64,000 nucleotides of DNA. Origin: Agromyces ramosus. Lineage in GTDB: Bacteria > Actinomycetota > Actinomycetes > Actinomycetales > Microbacteriaceae. The stretch lies in assembly GCF_030817175.1 (NCBI RefSeq), contig NZ_JAUSYY010000001.1, forward strand, positions 2,356,001-2,420,000. Reading direction: 5' to 3'. Shown in pieces: positions 36,531 through 45,500 of the stretch (position 1 is the first letter of the stretch; each line of letters starts with the position of its first letter). Made by a program: the position numbers and the translations under genes. The notes under the pieces were generated by a model that worked only from the letters and a program-made list of their open reading frames with translations, was not told where the DNA came from and did no database searches.

Positions 36531-37025
36531 GTGCCTGAGTTCGACGAGAAGCAGGGCGAACGCCCGCTCCGCCCGCGCGGTCGGCGTGCTGCCCCCAAGT
36601 CACGCGTCGCCCGGGTCGTCGAGCCGCTCGCCCCGACGATGGCGGTCGCGACGGCATGGGCGTCGACGCACCGCCTCGGCGCCATGATGGCCATCTGCGG
36701 CATCGCCACCGTGGCGATGCTGGGCGGCGGCATCGCGCTGATCCAACAGCCGGGTGCCGGGATCTCCGAGCCCGAGCCCGACGCCGACTCGTATTCGATG
36801 CTCGACGATCCGCGCCCCACGACGACGGCCCCTGCGGCGCCCAGCCCCTTCGGCCCGATCCTGCCTACCCCGGCGCCGCCGCAGGCGGCGCCGGCACCCG
36901 AGCAGCCCGACGAGGCCGTCGAACCGCCCGTCGACGAGCCCATCGTCGAACCGGCACCCAGCGTGGAGCCAGGCCGCGGCGACGGTCCCGGCCGGGGCAA
37001 CGGCCCGAAGAAGCCCAAGGAGTGA
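36531..37025 (+). CDS. Single-pass membrane protein with Pro-rich outer tail, second of pair
   Basis: 164 residues from GTG 36531, chosen for GGAGG five bases upstream. ATG 36480, overlapping the preceding stop, is in frame and would add 17 residues. A basic N-terminus (RPRGRRAAPKSRVARV) precedes one membrane helix (LGAMMAICGIATVAMLGGGIAL) and a Pro/Ala/Glu tail ending GRGDGPGRGNGPKKPKE. The layout mirrors the gene at 35869, which also contains a PILPSPGPPP-type segment (PILPTPAPP here), so the two may be distant paralogues. Function unknown. Confidence 0.65.
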   Translation: MPEFDEKQGERPLRPRGRRAAPKSRVARVVEPLAPTMAVATAWASTHRLGAMMAICGIATVAMLGGGIALIQQPGAGISEPEPDADSYSMLDDPRPTTTAPAAPSPFGPILPTPAPPQAAPAPEQPDEAVEPPVDEPIVEPAPSVEPGRGDGPGRGNGPKKPKE

Positions 37026-37426
37026 CGCGCGTCCGCGTGCCGAGCATCGTCGCACTGGCCGGATGCCTCGCGCTCGGCCTCGGCCTGCAACTGCTCGACC
37101 GCTCGCCCGTCGTCGATGTCGCAGGCGGCATGCTCTACGTCTGTGCCGCCGGCTTGGTGCTCAGTGCGGTCTGGACGGGGCTCTCGAGCCCGGTTGTCGC
37201 CCTCGTCGCGTTCGCGTTCGCCCTCGCGGTCGAGCTGCTTCAGCTCACCGCGGTGCCCCAGACCGTGGTGGCCGCATTCCCGCCGGCACGTCTGCTCTTC
37301 GGGAGCTCGTTCGACCCGGTCGACCTGCTCGTCTACGCGGGCGGTGCGGTGCTCCTCCTCGGGATGCGCCTCGCGATCGTCCGGATCACCACGCGACGGA
37401 GCTCCGCGCCCGCGACCGACCGCTGA
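37022..37426 (+). CDS. DUF2809-family membrane protein
   Basis: 134 residues from a GTG overlapping the previous stop (GTGA). About four membrane helices with the family-typical YVCAAGLVLSAV, FALAVELLQL and FDPVDLLVYAGGAVLLLG. The family is widespread but of unknown role. It is the last gene of the small membrane-protein run and converges on the glycosyltransferase gene. Confidence 0.8.
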   Translation: MTRVRVPSIVALAGCLALGLGLQLLDRSPVVDVAGGMLYVCAAGLVLSAVWTGLSSPVVALVAFAFALAVELLQLTAVPQTVVAAFPPARLLFGSSFDPVDLLVYAGGAVLLLGMRLAIVRITTRRSSAPATDR

Positions 37427-37447
37427 GCTGCGCCGTGCCGTGCCGCC

Positions 37448-39007
37448 TCAGCCGACGCGGCGCACGCGATCGAGCGCCGCGGCCGCAGTCAGGGCGAGCG
37501 AGCGCAGTTGCGGTGCGATCGGGGTCCGCGCCGCAGCGGCGCGAAGTGCTCGCAGGCGCGGGGAGTGGGACAGCCGCCGTTGCACCGCCACGCGGCGAAG
37601 CTCCCGCGCCCACAGCCGGGTCACCCGTTCGTCGTCGAAGCGCCGGGCCGACCGGATCGCTCGCCGGCGCATGCGCGCGAGCTGCCGGGGCGGCATCGTC
37701 CGCGCCCGGACGAGTGCGGCCGCGAGCGCCTCGACGTCGCCCGCGGGCACGAGCACGCCGTTGCGCCCGTCGCGGATGAGGTCGGCCGGGCCGTAGGCGA
37801 CGTCGTACGCGATGGGGAGGCATCCGGCCGCCATGCTCTCGATGAGCACGAGCGGGAACCCCTCGGAGCGCGACGTGAGCAGGAGGAACGACGACTCGAG
37901 GAGGCGCCGGCGCGCGTCGGGGTCGTAACCGTGCAATTGCACGGCGGCGCTGCCGTCGATGAGCCGCTCGAGTGCGTCGCGGCTCTCGCCGTCACCGTAG
38001 ACGTCGAGCCGCAGTGGCCTGCCGAGCCGGGCGCTCGCCTGCTGCACCGCCTCGATCGCGTGCGAGACGCGCTTGCGCGGCGTGAGCGCCGCGAGCATGA
38101 TCACCCGGTCGGGGTCGCGTCGCTGCAGGGACATCCGCGTATCGGCCGACGGCTCGGGCCCCATCAGCGGCCCGCGCGAATTGGGCACCACCACGATCGT
38201 GCCGTGGTGCCCGACGAACCGCTCGATCTCGTCGGCCTGGCGCCTCGAGAGCACGGCGACGAGGTCGAAGTCCTCGAGGTGCTCGAAGACCTCACGGCGT
38301 GAACGGCGGATCGGATGGCCCTCGTCGGGAGCCGCCCGATGCGAGCCGTGCACGACGTGCGCGGTGATGACGTGCGGGCGCCGGTACGTGAGCATGAACC
38401 GCGCGATCGTCTTGCTGTCGACGATCATGAAGCTCGGCCGGCCGTCGGTCAGCGCGTCGAGCCACGCGGTGTAGAGCGGCCAGATGCGCCGCCACGAGCG
38501 CACGGGCCGGCCGCCGTCGTCGCACAGCACGACCGAGCGACCGCCCACGGTGCCGCGCTCGCGCGTGTCGCGGCGGTCACTGAGCACGAGGGTGCCGTCG
38601 TCGCGGTAGTGGTCGACCTGGAGGATCCGCCCGTCATCGTCGACCCTTGCGCGGCTCATCACGCGGTCGCCGCGACGACGCACGTCAGTCGTGTCGTCGT
38701 CGCTGATCGGCGTGAACACGTCGCGGCCGAGCTGCAGCGAGCCGCCGGGCAGCGGATGCTCCCGCAGCCAGTCGTACAGGTTGCGCACGCGCACCCCGTC
38801 GGCGAGCACGCCGCGATCGCGCAACGCCTGCTCGAGGCGACCGGTGTCGGGCCGTGCATCGAATGTGAGCACGTCGACGTCGACCCCGCCGAACCGGCTG
38901 AACGCCGCCGAACGGCGCAGCATCGAATCGGTCATCCCGCCGAACTCGTCGGGGATCGACCACGTGACGGCGAACTGCCGACCATCGGGCAGACGGACTC
39001 GGGTCAT
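37448..39007 (-). CDS. Glycosyltransferase, GT4 type (poly-glycerol/teichoic acid-like)
   Basis: 519 residues. The N-terminal half has the GGMTDSMLRRS loop and a beta-rich insert (VDHYRDDGTLVLSDRRD) seen in TagE/TarM-like alpha-glycosyltransferases. The C-terminal Rossmann domain carries MLAALTPRKRVSHAIEAV, LRLDVYGDGESRDALERLI and the nucleotide-binding SRSEGFPLVLIESMAAGCLPIAYD. No membrane segment, so it is cytoplasmic. It probably decorates a cell-wall polyol or capsule polymer; the Stealth-type transferase nearby (42903) fits an envelope-polymer theme. Exact substrate unknown. Confidence 0.85.
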   Translation of the reverse strand: MTRVRLPDGRQFAVTWSIPDEFGGMTDSMLRRSAAFSRFGGVDVDVLTFDARPDTGRLEQALRDRGVLADGVRVRNLYDWLREHPLPGGSLQLGRDVFTPISDDDTTDVRRRGDRVMSRARVDDDGRILQVDHYRDDGTLVLSDRRDTRERGTVGGRSVVLCDDGGRPVRSWRRIWPLYTAWLDALTDGRPSFMIVDSKTIARFMLTYRRPHVITAHVVHGSHRAAPDEGHPIRRSRREVFEHLEDFDLVAVLSRRQADEIERFVGHHGTIVVVPNSRGPLMGPEPSADTRMSLQRRDPDRVIMLAALTPRKRVSHAIEAVQQASARLGRPLRLDVYGDGESRDALERLIDGSAAVQLHGYDPDARRRLLESSFLLLTSRSEGFPLVLIESMAAGCLPIAYDVAYGPADLIRDGRNGVLVPAGDVEALAAALVRARTMPPRQLARMRRRAIRSARRFDDERVTRLWARELRRVAVQRRLSHSPRLRALRAAAARTPIAPQLRSLALTAAAALDRVRRVG

Positions 39008-39082
39008 TCTCGACTCCGGGATGGCGAACGCCTGACGGGCATCACCCCAGCCTATCCCGAGCGGTGCGAGGCTTCTGGAGGC

Positions 39083-40183
39083 TCAGCCGGTCACCTCACC
39101 GAGGAACTCGAGCGTCTCGACGAGCGCCGCCTGCGCATCCTCGCCGTCGAGGTGGAACTGGTACTCGTGCGGCAGCGCGGGCACGTGCTCGGCCGGCCAG
39201 AACAGCGCCGTGACGTCGACCCCCTGTTGCACGAGGCGGTCGCGCATGGGCAGCGACTGGATCCAGGTGAGCGCGTCACCGTTGCCGCCTGAGATGTAGG
39301 TCGTGGGGAAGTCGGCGGTGACGAAGTCGATCGTCGACATCGTGGCACCCGATGAGCGCTGGGACCAGTCCTGGTGGCCCGTGTATCCCCAGAGCGCGAT
39401 CTTGAAGCCCCAGGCGCCGATGCCGGTCAACTCCGACATCGCGTCGAGATCGTAGACGCCGCAGTTCAGCACGACGCCGACGAGCTGGTCGGCGTCGAGC
39501 GCCGGGTCGATGCTGAGCAGTTGCGCGTAGTCGGGATTCGTCGACAGTGCGGCGAGCTGGCTCGCCAGCTGGGCACCGGCCGAATCGCCGGCCAGCACGA
39601 TGCGCTCCGGGTCGATGCGGAACTCCGCCGCGCGGGCATCGAGGGTCGCGAGGGCGTCGTTCAGCTGGTGCACCGCGGTCGGGTAGGTCGCCTCGGGTCC
39701 CACCGTGTAGTTCAGTCCGACGGTCGTGTAGCCCTCGGCCGCGAGGATCCGCAGGTAGGGGTCGACGTTGGTCGAGTTGCCCGAGATCCAGGCACCGCCG
39801 TGCACCCACACGATCGTGGGCAACTGCTCGTCACCGTCGTCGGGGGAGTAGACGTCGAAGGTCATCCCGTCATCGGCCGCATCGCCGTCGACCGGCACGT
39901 CGAGCTGCTCGGTCAGCGGTGCGTCGGTCACGTGCCGGTCCATCTCCGCCGCGGTGTCCGCCCCGCCCTTCTCGAAGACGGAGCGGATCGCGAGCGCCGA
40001 CGGCCATGGCGTGAGCGTGACGACCCACGTGATCAGGAAGCCGACCACGGCGATGGCCGTGACCGTTCCGATGAAGCGCCGTTGGCGGCGGGTCAGCCAG
40101 ACCTCATTGCCCCACGACGGCAGTGCGTTGCGCGTGTTCTTCTTCGACGACAATCGTTCCCCCTCGACCTCGGCCTCCGTCAT
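39083..40183 (-). CDS. Membrane-anchored alpha/beta hydrolase (esterase/lipase type)
   Basis: 366 residues. One membrane helix near the N-terminus (about 38-58, IGTVTAIAVVGFLITWVV) places the hydrolase domain outside. The oxyanion motif VWVHGGAW, the nucleophile GDSAGAQLA and a late histidine (EHVPALPHEYQFHL) form a hormone-sensitive-lipase/carboxylesterase-like active site. It probably hydrolyses an acyl ester at the cell surface. Monocistronic and divergent from the metallophosphoesterase gene. Confidence 0.87.
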   Translation of the reverse strand: MTEAEVEGERLSSKKNTRNALPSWGNEVWLTRRQRRFIGTVTAIAVVGFLITWVVTLTPWPSALAIRSVFEKGGADTAAEMDRHVTDAPLTEQLDVPVDGDAADDGMTFDVYSPDDGDEQLPTIVWVHGGAWISGNSTNVDPYLRILAAEGYTTVGLNYTVGPEATYPTAVHQLNDALATLDARAAEFRIDPERIVLAGDSAGAQLASQLAALSTNPDYAQLLSIDPALDADQLVGVVLNCGVYDLDAMSELTGIGAWGFKIALWGYTGHQDWSQRSSGATMSTIDFVTADFPTTYISGGNGDALTWIQSLPMRDRLVQQGVDVTALFWPAEHVPALPHEYQFHLDGEDAQAALVETLEFLGEVTG

Positions 40184-40328
40184 CCTGTCGGAGATCCGCC
40201 CCCCAGCGTGCGGGACGCACCGGGTTCATACGCGTTCGGCATCGTCACACCCCGTGTTCATGACCCGTTCAGGGATGCGTGTTCGGCTAGGTTGACCCCG
40301 AAGCCCAAGGATGCGCACTCACCGATCG

Positions 40329-41289
40329 ATGGGACGAAACGTGACCACCCGCACGGCCGAGTACCCCAGGCCGCAGCACTTCCTCCTCCACATCAGCGAC
40401 ACCCACCTGCTCGCCGGTGACGGCCTCCTCTACGATCGCGTCGCGAGCGAGCGGCACCTGCGGGCGCTGTTCGACGAGTTCGAGGCATCCGGTGGCCGGC
40501 CCGAGGGCGATCGTCTTCACCGGCGACCTCGCCGACAAGGGCGAGCCCGAAGCGTACGCGCGCATCCGCCGCATCGTCGACCCCGTCGCCGAGCGGCTCG
40601 GTGCCCAGGTCATCTGGGTCATGGGCAACCACGACGACCGCACCGCCTTCCGGCGCGGCCTCCTCGACGAGCGCATCGTCGCAGGTTCACGCCCGGTCGA
40701 CCGCGTCGACGACGTCAACGGCCTCCGGGTGATCACCCTCGACTCGACCGTGCCCGGCCATCACCACGGCGAGGTGGCGCCCGAGCAGCTCGACTGGCTC
40801 GCCGAGGAGCTCTCGATTCCGGCGCCGCACGGCACCGTGCTCGCGATGCACCACCCGCCGATCCCGAGCGTGCTCGACCTCGCCGCGAGCGTCGAGCTCC
40901 GCGACCAGCACGAGCTCGCCGAGGTCGTCGCAGGCAGCGACATCCGCTCGATCATCGCCGGCCACCTGCATTACTCGTCGATGGCGACGTTCGCGGGCGT
41001 GCCCGTGTCGGTCGCGTCGGCGAGCTGCTACACGCAAGACCTCAACGTGCCCGTCGGCGGCACCCGCGGCCGCGACGGCGCGCGTGCGTTCAACCTCGTG
41101 CACGTGTACCCGACGACCGTGCTGCACTCGGTCGTTCCGCTGGGCTCGTATCCGAGCCTCGACTGGATCGACGCGGGCGAAAGCGCTCGGCGACTCGCCG
41201 AGTCGGGCATCAGGGTCACGGATGCCGCGACGCCGACCGTGCCGCAGGAGCCGCCGTTCACCATGCCCATCCCGGTGCTCGCAGGCTGA
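40329..41289 (+). pseudogene. cpdA: Metallophosphoesterase (CpdA-like), one-base frameshift
   Basis: The first ~59 residues contain the metal site HISDTHL. After ASGGRPE the frame shifts by one base at the G run 40505-40507 and resumes as [28 protein letters not shown] and AGHLHYSS. All five metallophosphatase motifs are therefore present once one G is removed, giving about 319 residues. The family hydrolyses 3',5'-cyclic nucleotides or related phosphodiesters. The start is uncertain (ATG 40329 or GTG 40341). As given, the enzyme would be truncated, but a sequencing indel is likely. Confidence 0.83.
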
Positions 41290-41290
41290 A

Positions 41291-41327
41291 CGGCCCCGGC
41301 CGACGCGGAGGCTTCCGCCCCGGGCCG
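41291..41327 (+). terminator. Compound GC-rich hairpin after the phosphoesterase
   Basis: Outer arms CGGCCC (41291-41296) and GGGCCG (41322-41327) enclose a second stem GCGGA (41305-41309)/TCCGC (41314-41318). It begins two bases after the stop. A weak terminator candidate. Confidence 0.35.
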
Positions 41328-41414
41328 GCGGAGTGCCATACTCGGACCACTTCTCTCGACCGCCGCGGATGCCGCTTGCGCGAGGGGAGCAGGCGACCAG
41401 GGGGGAGGTGGCGC

Positions 41415-42887
41415 ATGAGCACGGAGCTCGCCACGATCATCGGGGTGGTGCTGGTCCTCGCGGACCTGGCCATCCGCATCACGGCGCTCATCATCGTGCC
41501 GCGGGGGCGCAAGCCCACCGCGGCGATGGCCTGGCTCCTCGCGATCTTCCTGATCCCGTTCGTCGGCATCCTCTTCTTCCTGCTCATCGGCAGCTCGAAG
41601 CTGCCGAAGAAGCGCGTCGAGAAGCAAGCCGAGATCAACCGCATGATCGCCGCGAAGGCCGAGGGCATCGCCGCCCCTTCCGACCGGGCGACCTGGCCCG
41701 AATGGTTCTCCTCGCTCTCGGAGCAGAACCGGGTGCTCGGCGCGCTGCCCGCACTGGGCGGCAACACGGCCGAGCTGATCGGCGACTATCGCGGCTCCAT
41801 CGACGCCATGGCCGCGGACATCGACACCGCCACCCGGTTCGTGCACGTCGAGTTCTTCATCGTCTCGTTCGACGAGACGACCAAGGGGTTCTTCGCCGCG
41901 ATGGAGCGGGCGGTGCAGCGCGGCGTCACGGTTCGCGTGCTCCTCGACTACATCGCCTCGGGCAAGGCCGCCGGGCACGACGAGACGTATGCCGAACTCG
42001 ACCGCATCGGCGCGAAGTGGAGCTTCATGCTGCCCGTGCGCCCGCTGAAGGGCGAGTACCAACGGCCCGACCTGCGCAACCACCGCAAGCTCGTCGTGGT
42101 CGACGGGCTCGTCGGGTTCATGGGATCGCAGAACCTCATCGACCGCACCTACAACTCCAAGAAGAACCTCAAGCGCGGGCTGCAGTGGCAGGAGCTCGTG
42201 GCGCGGGTCACGGGGCCGGTCGTGACGGCGATCAACACGGTCTTCCTCTCCGACTGGTACCTCGAGACCGACGAACTCCTCGGCGACGACGAGAACGTGC
42301 CGGTCGCCGCGGTGCCGGCCGACCCCTCGCCCGACGCCCTGGTGTGCCAGGTGGTGCCGAGCGGACCCGGGTACGAGGCCGAGAACAATCTCCGCCTCTT
42401 CCTCGCGCTCATCAACTCGGCGCAGCGGCGGGCCATCATCACGAGCCCCTACTTCGTGCCCGACGAGGCGATGCTGTACGCGATCACCTCGGCCTGCTAC
42501 CGCGGGCTCGACGTGCAGCTCTTCGTCTCGGAGATCGGCGACCAGGGCTCGGTCTGGCACGCGCAGCGCTCGTATTACCGCACCCTCCTGCAGGCGGGCG
42601 TCAAGATCTGGCTGTACCCCGGCCCGTACATCCTGCACTCGAAGCACCTGTCGATCGATGACGACGTCGCCGTGATCGGCTCGAGCAACATGGACATCCG
42701 CTCGTTCAGCCTCAACTCCGAGATGATGCTGCTCGTGCGCGGCGCCTCGTTCGTCGAGCAGATGCGCGCGGTCGAGCAGGGCTATCGCGACGCCGGCCGC
42801 CAGCTCACGCTCGAGGAATGGGACAAGGAGCCGGGCTCGGCGACGTTCCTCGATGGCGTCGCCCGCCTCACCTCGGCGCTGCAGTAG
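41415..42887 (+). CDS. cls: Cardiolipin synthase (phospholipase D superfamily)
   Basis: 490 residues from ATG 41415 with a GGGGGAGG ribosome site. Two N-terminal membrane helices (residues ~5-28 and 35-58) precede two PLD catalytic HKD motifs: NHRKLVVVDG and LHSKHLSIDDD, each followed by GSQN or GSSN. It joins two phosphatidylglycerol molecules (or PG and CDP-DAG in some actinobacteria) into cardiolipin at the membrane. An open frame upstream of 41415 is only readthrough across the phosphoesterase region. Confidence 0.93.
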   Translation: MSTELATIIGVVLVLADLAIRITALIIVPRGRKPTAAMAWLLAIFLIPFVGILFFLLIGSSKLPKKRVEKQAEINRMIAAKAEGIAAPSDRATWPEWFSSLSEQNRVLGALPALGGNTAELIGDYRGSIDAMAADIDTATRFVHVEFFIVSFDETTKGFFAAMERAVQRGVTVRVLLDYIASGKAAGHDETYAELDRIGAKWSFMLPVRPLKGEYQRPDLRNHRKLVVVDGLVGFMGSQNLIDRTYNSKKNLKRGLQWQELVARVTGPVVTAINTVFLSDWYLETDELLGDDENVPVAAVPADPSPDALVCQVVPSGPGYEAENNLRLFLALINSAQRRAIITSPYFVPDEAMLYAITSACYRGLDVQLFVSEIGDQGSVWHAQRSYYRTLLQAGVKIWLYPGPYILHSKHLSIDDDVAVIGSSNMDIRSFSLNSEMMLLVRGASFVEQMRAVEQGYRDAGRQLTLEEWDKEPGSATFLDGVARLTSALQ

Positions 42888-42902
42888 CCGCCGAGCCGCG
42901 GG

Positions 42903-44640
42903 TCAGGCGGTGAGGTCTGAGGGCACGGATGCCGCGGCATCCGTGCGCCCGGAGGCATCGGCCAGGCTCGCGTTCGCGCTCTCGGCCGCGGGCTTCTCCC
43001 ACGGCGCCGCGAACGGGAAGTACCGCTCGAGGAACTCGATCACGGCGCCGGTGCGCTCCTCGACCGAGATCTCGGGGAAGCTGCCGTCGTTCAGGCAGAA
43101 CATGTCGTGGTCGCGGCGCTTCAGCAGCTGCTTCATGGCCGGCAGCGCCTGGCGCAGGGTGGTCTCGACGTACTTCACCCGGGCATCGCTCTGCACGACG
43201 GCGCGCCCGGTGAGCAGCGCGTAGTAGTGGTAGAGCGAGTTCGTGACCGAGATGTCGGTCGCCGAGCGGAAGCGGCTCGCGGCGGTGCGCCGGAACTCCT
43301 CGGGGAAGGCGGCCTCGAGCTCGGCCATCACGCTCTTGCGCAGGGGAGCGGCGCAGTGCTCGAGGTGGCGCGTCGTGACCTTGCCGAAGCGCTCGCGCAG
43401 GAGCGCGCGGTTCACCCGTGCGGCGTTCTCGAAGCCGCTGCGACCCGGATGCGTGTTGCCGAGCCCGATGCGGGTCGATGCCTCGACGAACTTGGTGATG
43501 CCGCCCGGGCGAGAAGAACAGCGACGGGCTCACCGGACGACCGAAGAACATGTCGTCGTTCGAGTAGAGGAAGTGCTCGGCGAGCCCTTCGATGCGGTGC
43601 AGCTGGCTCTCGACGGCGTGGGAGTTGTGCGTCGGGAGCACCGAGGTGTCGGCGAACATCTCTTCACTGCGCACGATGGTGACCTTGGGGTGCTTCGCGA
43701 GCCACGACGGCGCGGGAGAGTCGGTGGCGATGAAGATGCGGCGCACCCACGGTGCGAACAGGTACACCGAGCGCAGGGCGTACTTCAGCTCGTCGATCTG
43801 CCGGTAGCGCGCCTCGGAGTCGTCACCCTCGCCCACCACGTAGCTCTGCATGCGCTTCGCGCGCTCCCGCACGAACTCGTCGCTCGAGCCGTCGACCCAG
43901 GAGAAGACCATGTCGATCTCGAAGTCGATGTCGCTCGCGAGCGGCTCGAACATGTGCTCGATCGTCGGCCAGTCGCGGCCGTGCAGGTGCACGATGTCGT
44001 CGGTCGCCTCGGAGCGCTGCAGGGTGCGACGCATGATGGCGTTCTCGGCAGGCGCCTCGATCGTCTCGTCGCCGAACCGCCAGAATTCGAGCTGCACGGC
44101 GGTGTCGATGCCGTAACGGAGCCGGCCGATGGGCTCGACCCGGGGCCGGTGCACGCGCAGCACGGTGGGCTTGCGGTGCGCCGAGAGCCGTCCGTCGGCG
44201 AGGAGCACCGGGTGGGCGTCGGCTGCGCGCGCGGGTGCGAGGGTCGCCGCGTAGAACGGCTCGTTCGCGAACGCCTCGGCGAAGGCCCGGGCGACCGCCT
44301 TGCGCTCGGCTCGGTCGACGGCGATGACCGGGCGGTCGTCGTTGCCGCGGACGAGGAGGAAGGGGATGCCGGCGGCATCCAGCGCATCACCGATGGCGAG
44401 CAGGTCTTCGACCATCGATTCCTGCGGCGTCATGTGGCCGTTGCGCAGGGCGTACTGGCCCTTGCGCATGACGAGGTCGTCGCGATCGAACCGGGGTGCA
44501 CGGTTCGCGGATGCCACGAGCACGAGTTCCGACGCATCCGACAGGCGCATCGGCGGGGCGGGCGTCGCTTCCCGCTTCGCGAAGGCGTGTCCGTCGTGCG
44601 GCTGCCGGTCAGGGGTTCGATCGCGGTCGGGTCTCGTCAC
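42903..44640 (-). pseudogene. Stealth-family sugar-phosphate transferase, one-base frameshift
   Basis: Start taken as GTG 44640; ATG further in (MRLSDASE) is an alternative. Stealth regions are recognisable: CR1-like residues, CR2 DMVFSWVDGSSDEF and ALRSVYLFAPWVRRIFIATD, CR3 THNSHAVESQLHRI, LYSNDDMFFGRP, then after the frame break CR4-like CLNDGSFPE. The break is at the C run 43504-43506 (after SLFFSPG), and removing one base restores about 578 residues. Stealth proteins transfer hexose-1-phosphate in exopolysaccharide or capsule synthesis. The same kind of lesion occurs in three other genes, so this may be an assembly artefact. Confidence 0.83.
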
Positions 44641-44815
44641 GGAAGAAGGGCCTCCAGGGGTCTGCAGAGAAGTGGGCGCACACAAGCGCCCGGGATGCTC
44701 TGATTGTACGCAGCGTGGCGCCCGGGTCTCGACGGGTTGACACGGGGCGCCCAGCCGACGACGGGCCGGCCGCGAAGCTGTGCGGGCACACATCTGGCGG
44801 GCGTACCGTGCGGTC

Positions 44816-45289
44816 ATGAGCATCACTCGAGGATTCGGCCGCGATCTCGACGCGGAGTTGCTCGGGCCGTTCGCCCTCGACCACGTCGTGGACACCGAGC
44901 TGCCCGAGTCGCTCGGCACCGTGGATGCGCCCGAGACCTACGTCGTGACGGCGGTGTTCACGCGGCGGCCGGACCCGCTCGAGCTCGAGTTGCTCGCCGC
45001 ACCCGAGGTCCGCGAGCAGCTCGCGGCCGCGGGATACCCTCGGGTGACGCTCACGGCCGTGGACCGCCGGCTGCTCATCGGCGAGACCGACCTCCACGAG
45101 CTCGAGGGCGGCCTCGCGCGCACCATCGGCGTGATCCTCGCTCGCATCGGCGAGCAGGTCGAGGCTCGCCGCATCGCCCGCGACCGCGACGACGACGAGG
45201 TGTCGCAACGCGAGGCGAGCCGCACCGCATCGGTCTGGAGCGTCGCGAAGCGCATCAGCTTCGACCCGCACGAGTCGCACTACCGGTAG
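44816..45289 (+). CDS. Conserved hypothetical protein
   Basis: 157 residues from ATG 44816. Acidic and soluble: SITRGFGRDLDAELLGPFAL, then VVTAVFTRRPDPLELELLAAPE, a helix GLARTIGVILARIGEQVEARR and a C-terminal SFDPHESHYR. No known domain is seen. TACCGT lies 8-13 bases before the ATG with no ribosome site, which would fit a leaderless transcript. Divergent from the Stealth gene. Confidence 0.7.
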   Translation: MSITRGFGRDLDAELLGPFALDHVVDTELPESLGTVDAPETYVVTAVFTRRPDPLELELLAAPEVREQLAAAGYPRVTLTAVDRRLLIGETDLHELEGGLARTIGVILARIGEQVEARRIARDRDDDEVSQREASRTASVWSVAKRISFDPHESHYR

Positions 45290-45500
45290 CAGCGCTCGAG
45301 CGCGGCGGCATCCGCCCGTCGCCTGAGAGTTCGGTGAGCGTTCCTCATCGATTCGACGGGTCGGCGTAGCCTCGAAGCATGTGGACAGTGCTGATCACCG
45401 GTACCTGCCGCCAACCTGCGCGGAGGCCCTTCGCGTAGCGTCCGTCGCCAGAGTCCGCGTGCCCAGACCCCGCGTGCGGCGACGTAGGGAGTTGGTCGTG

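Noticed and set aside
45290..45500. Possible small gene or longer start before the desaturase
   Set aside because: The in-frame sequence is Arg/Val filler without a ribosome site. The ATG at 45501 begins the conserved protein, and the 211 bases show no other convincing feature.
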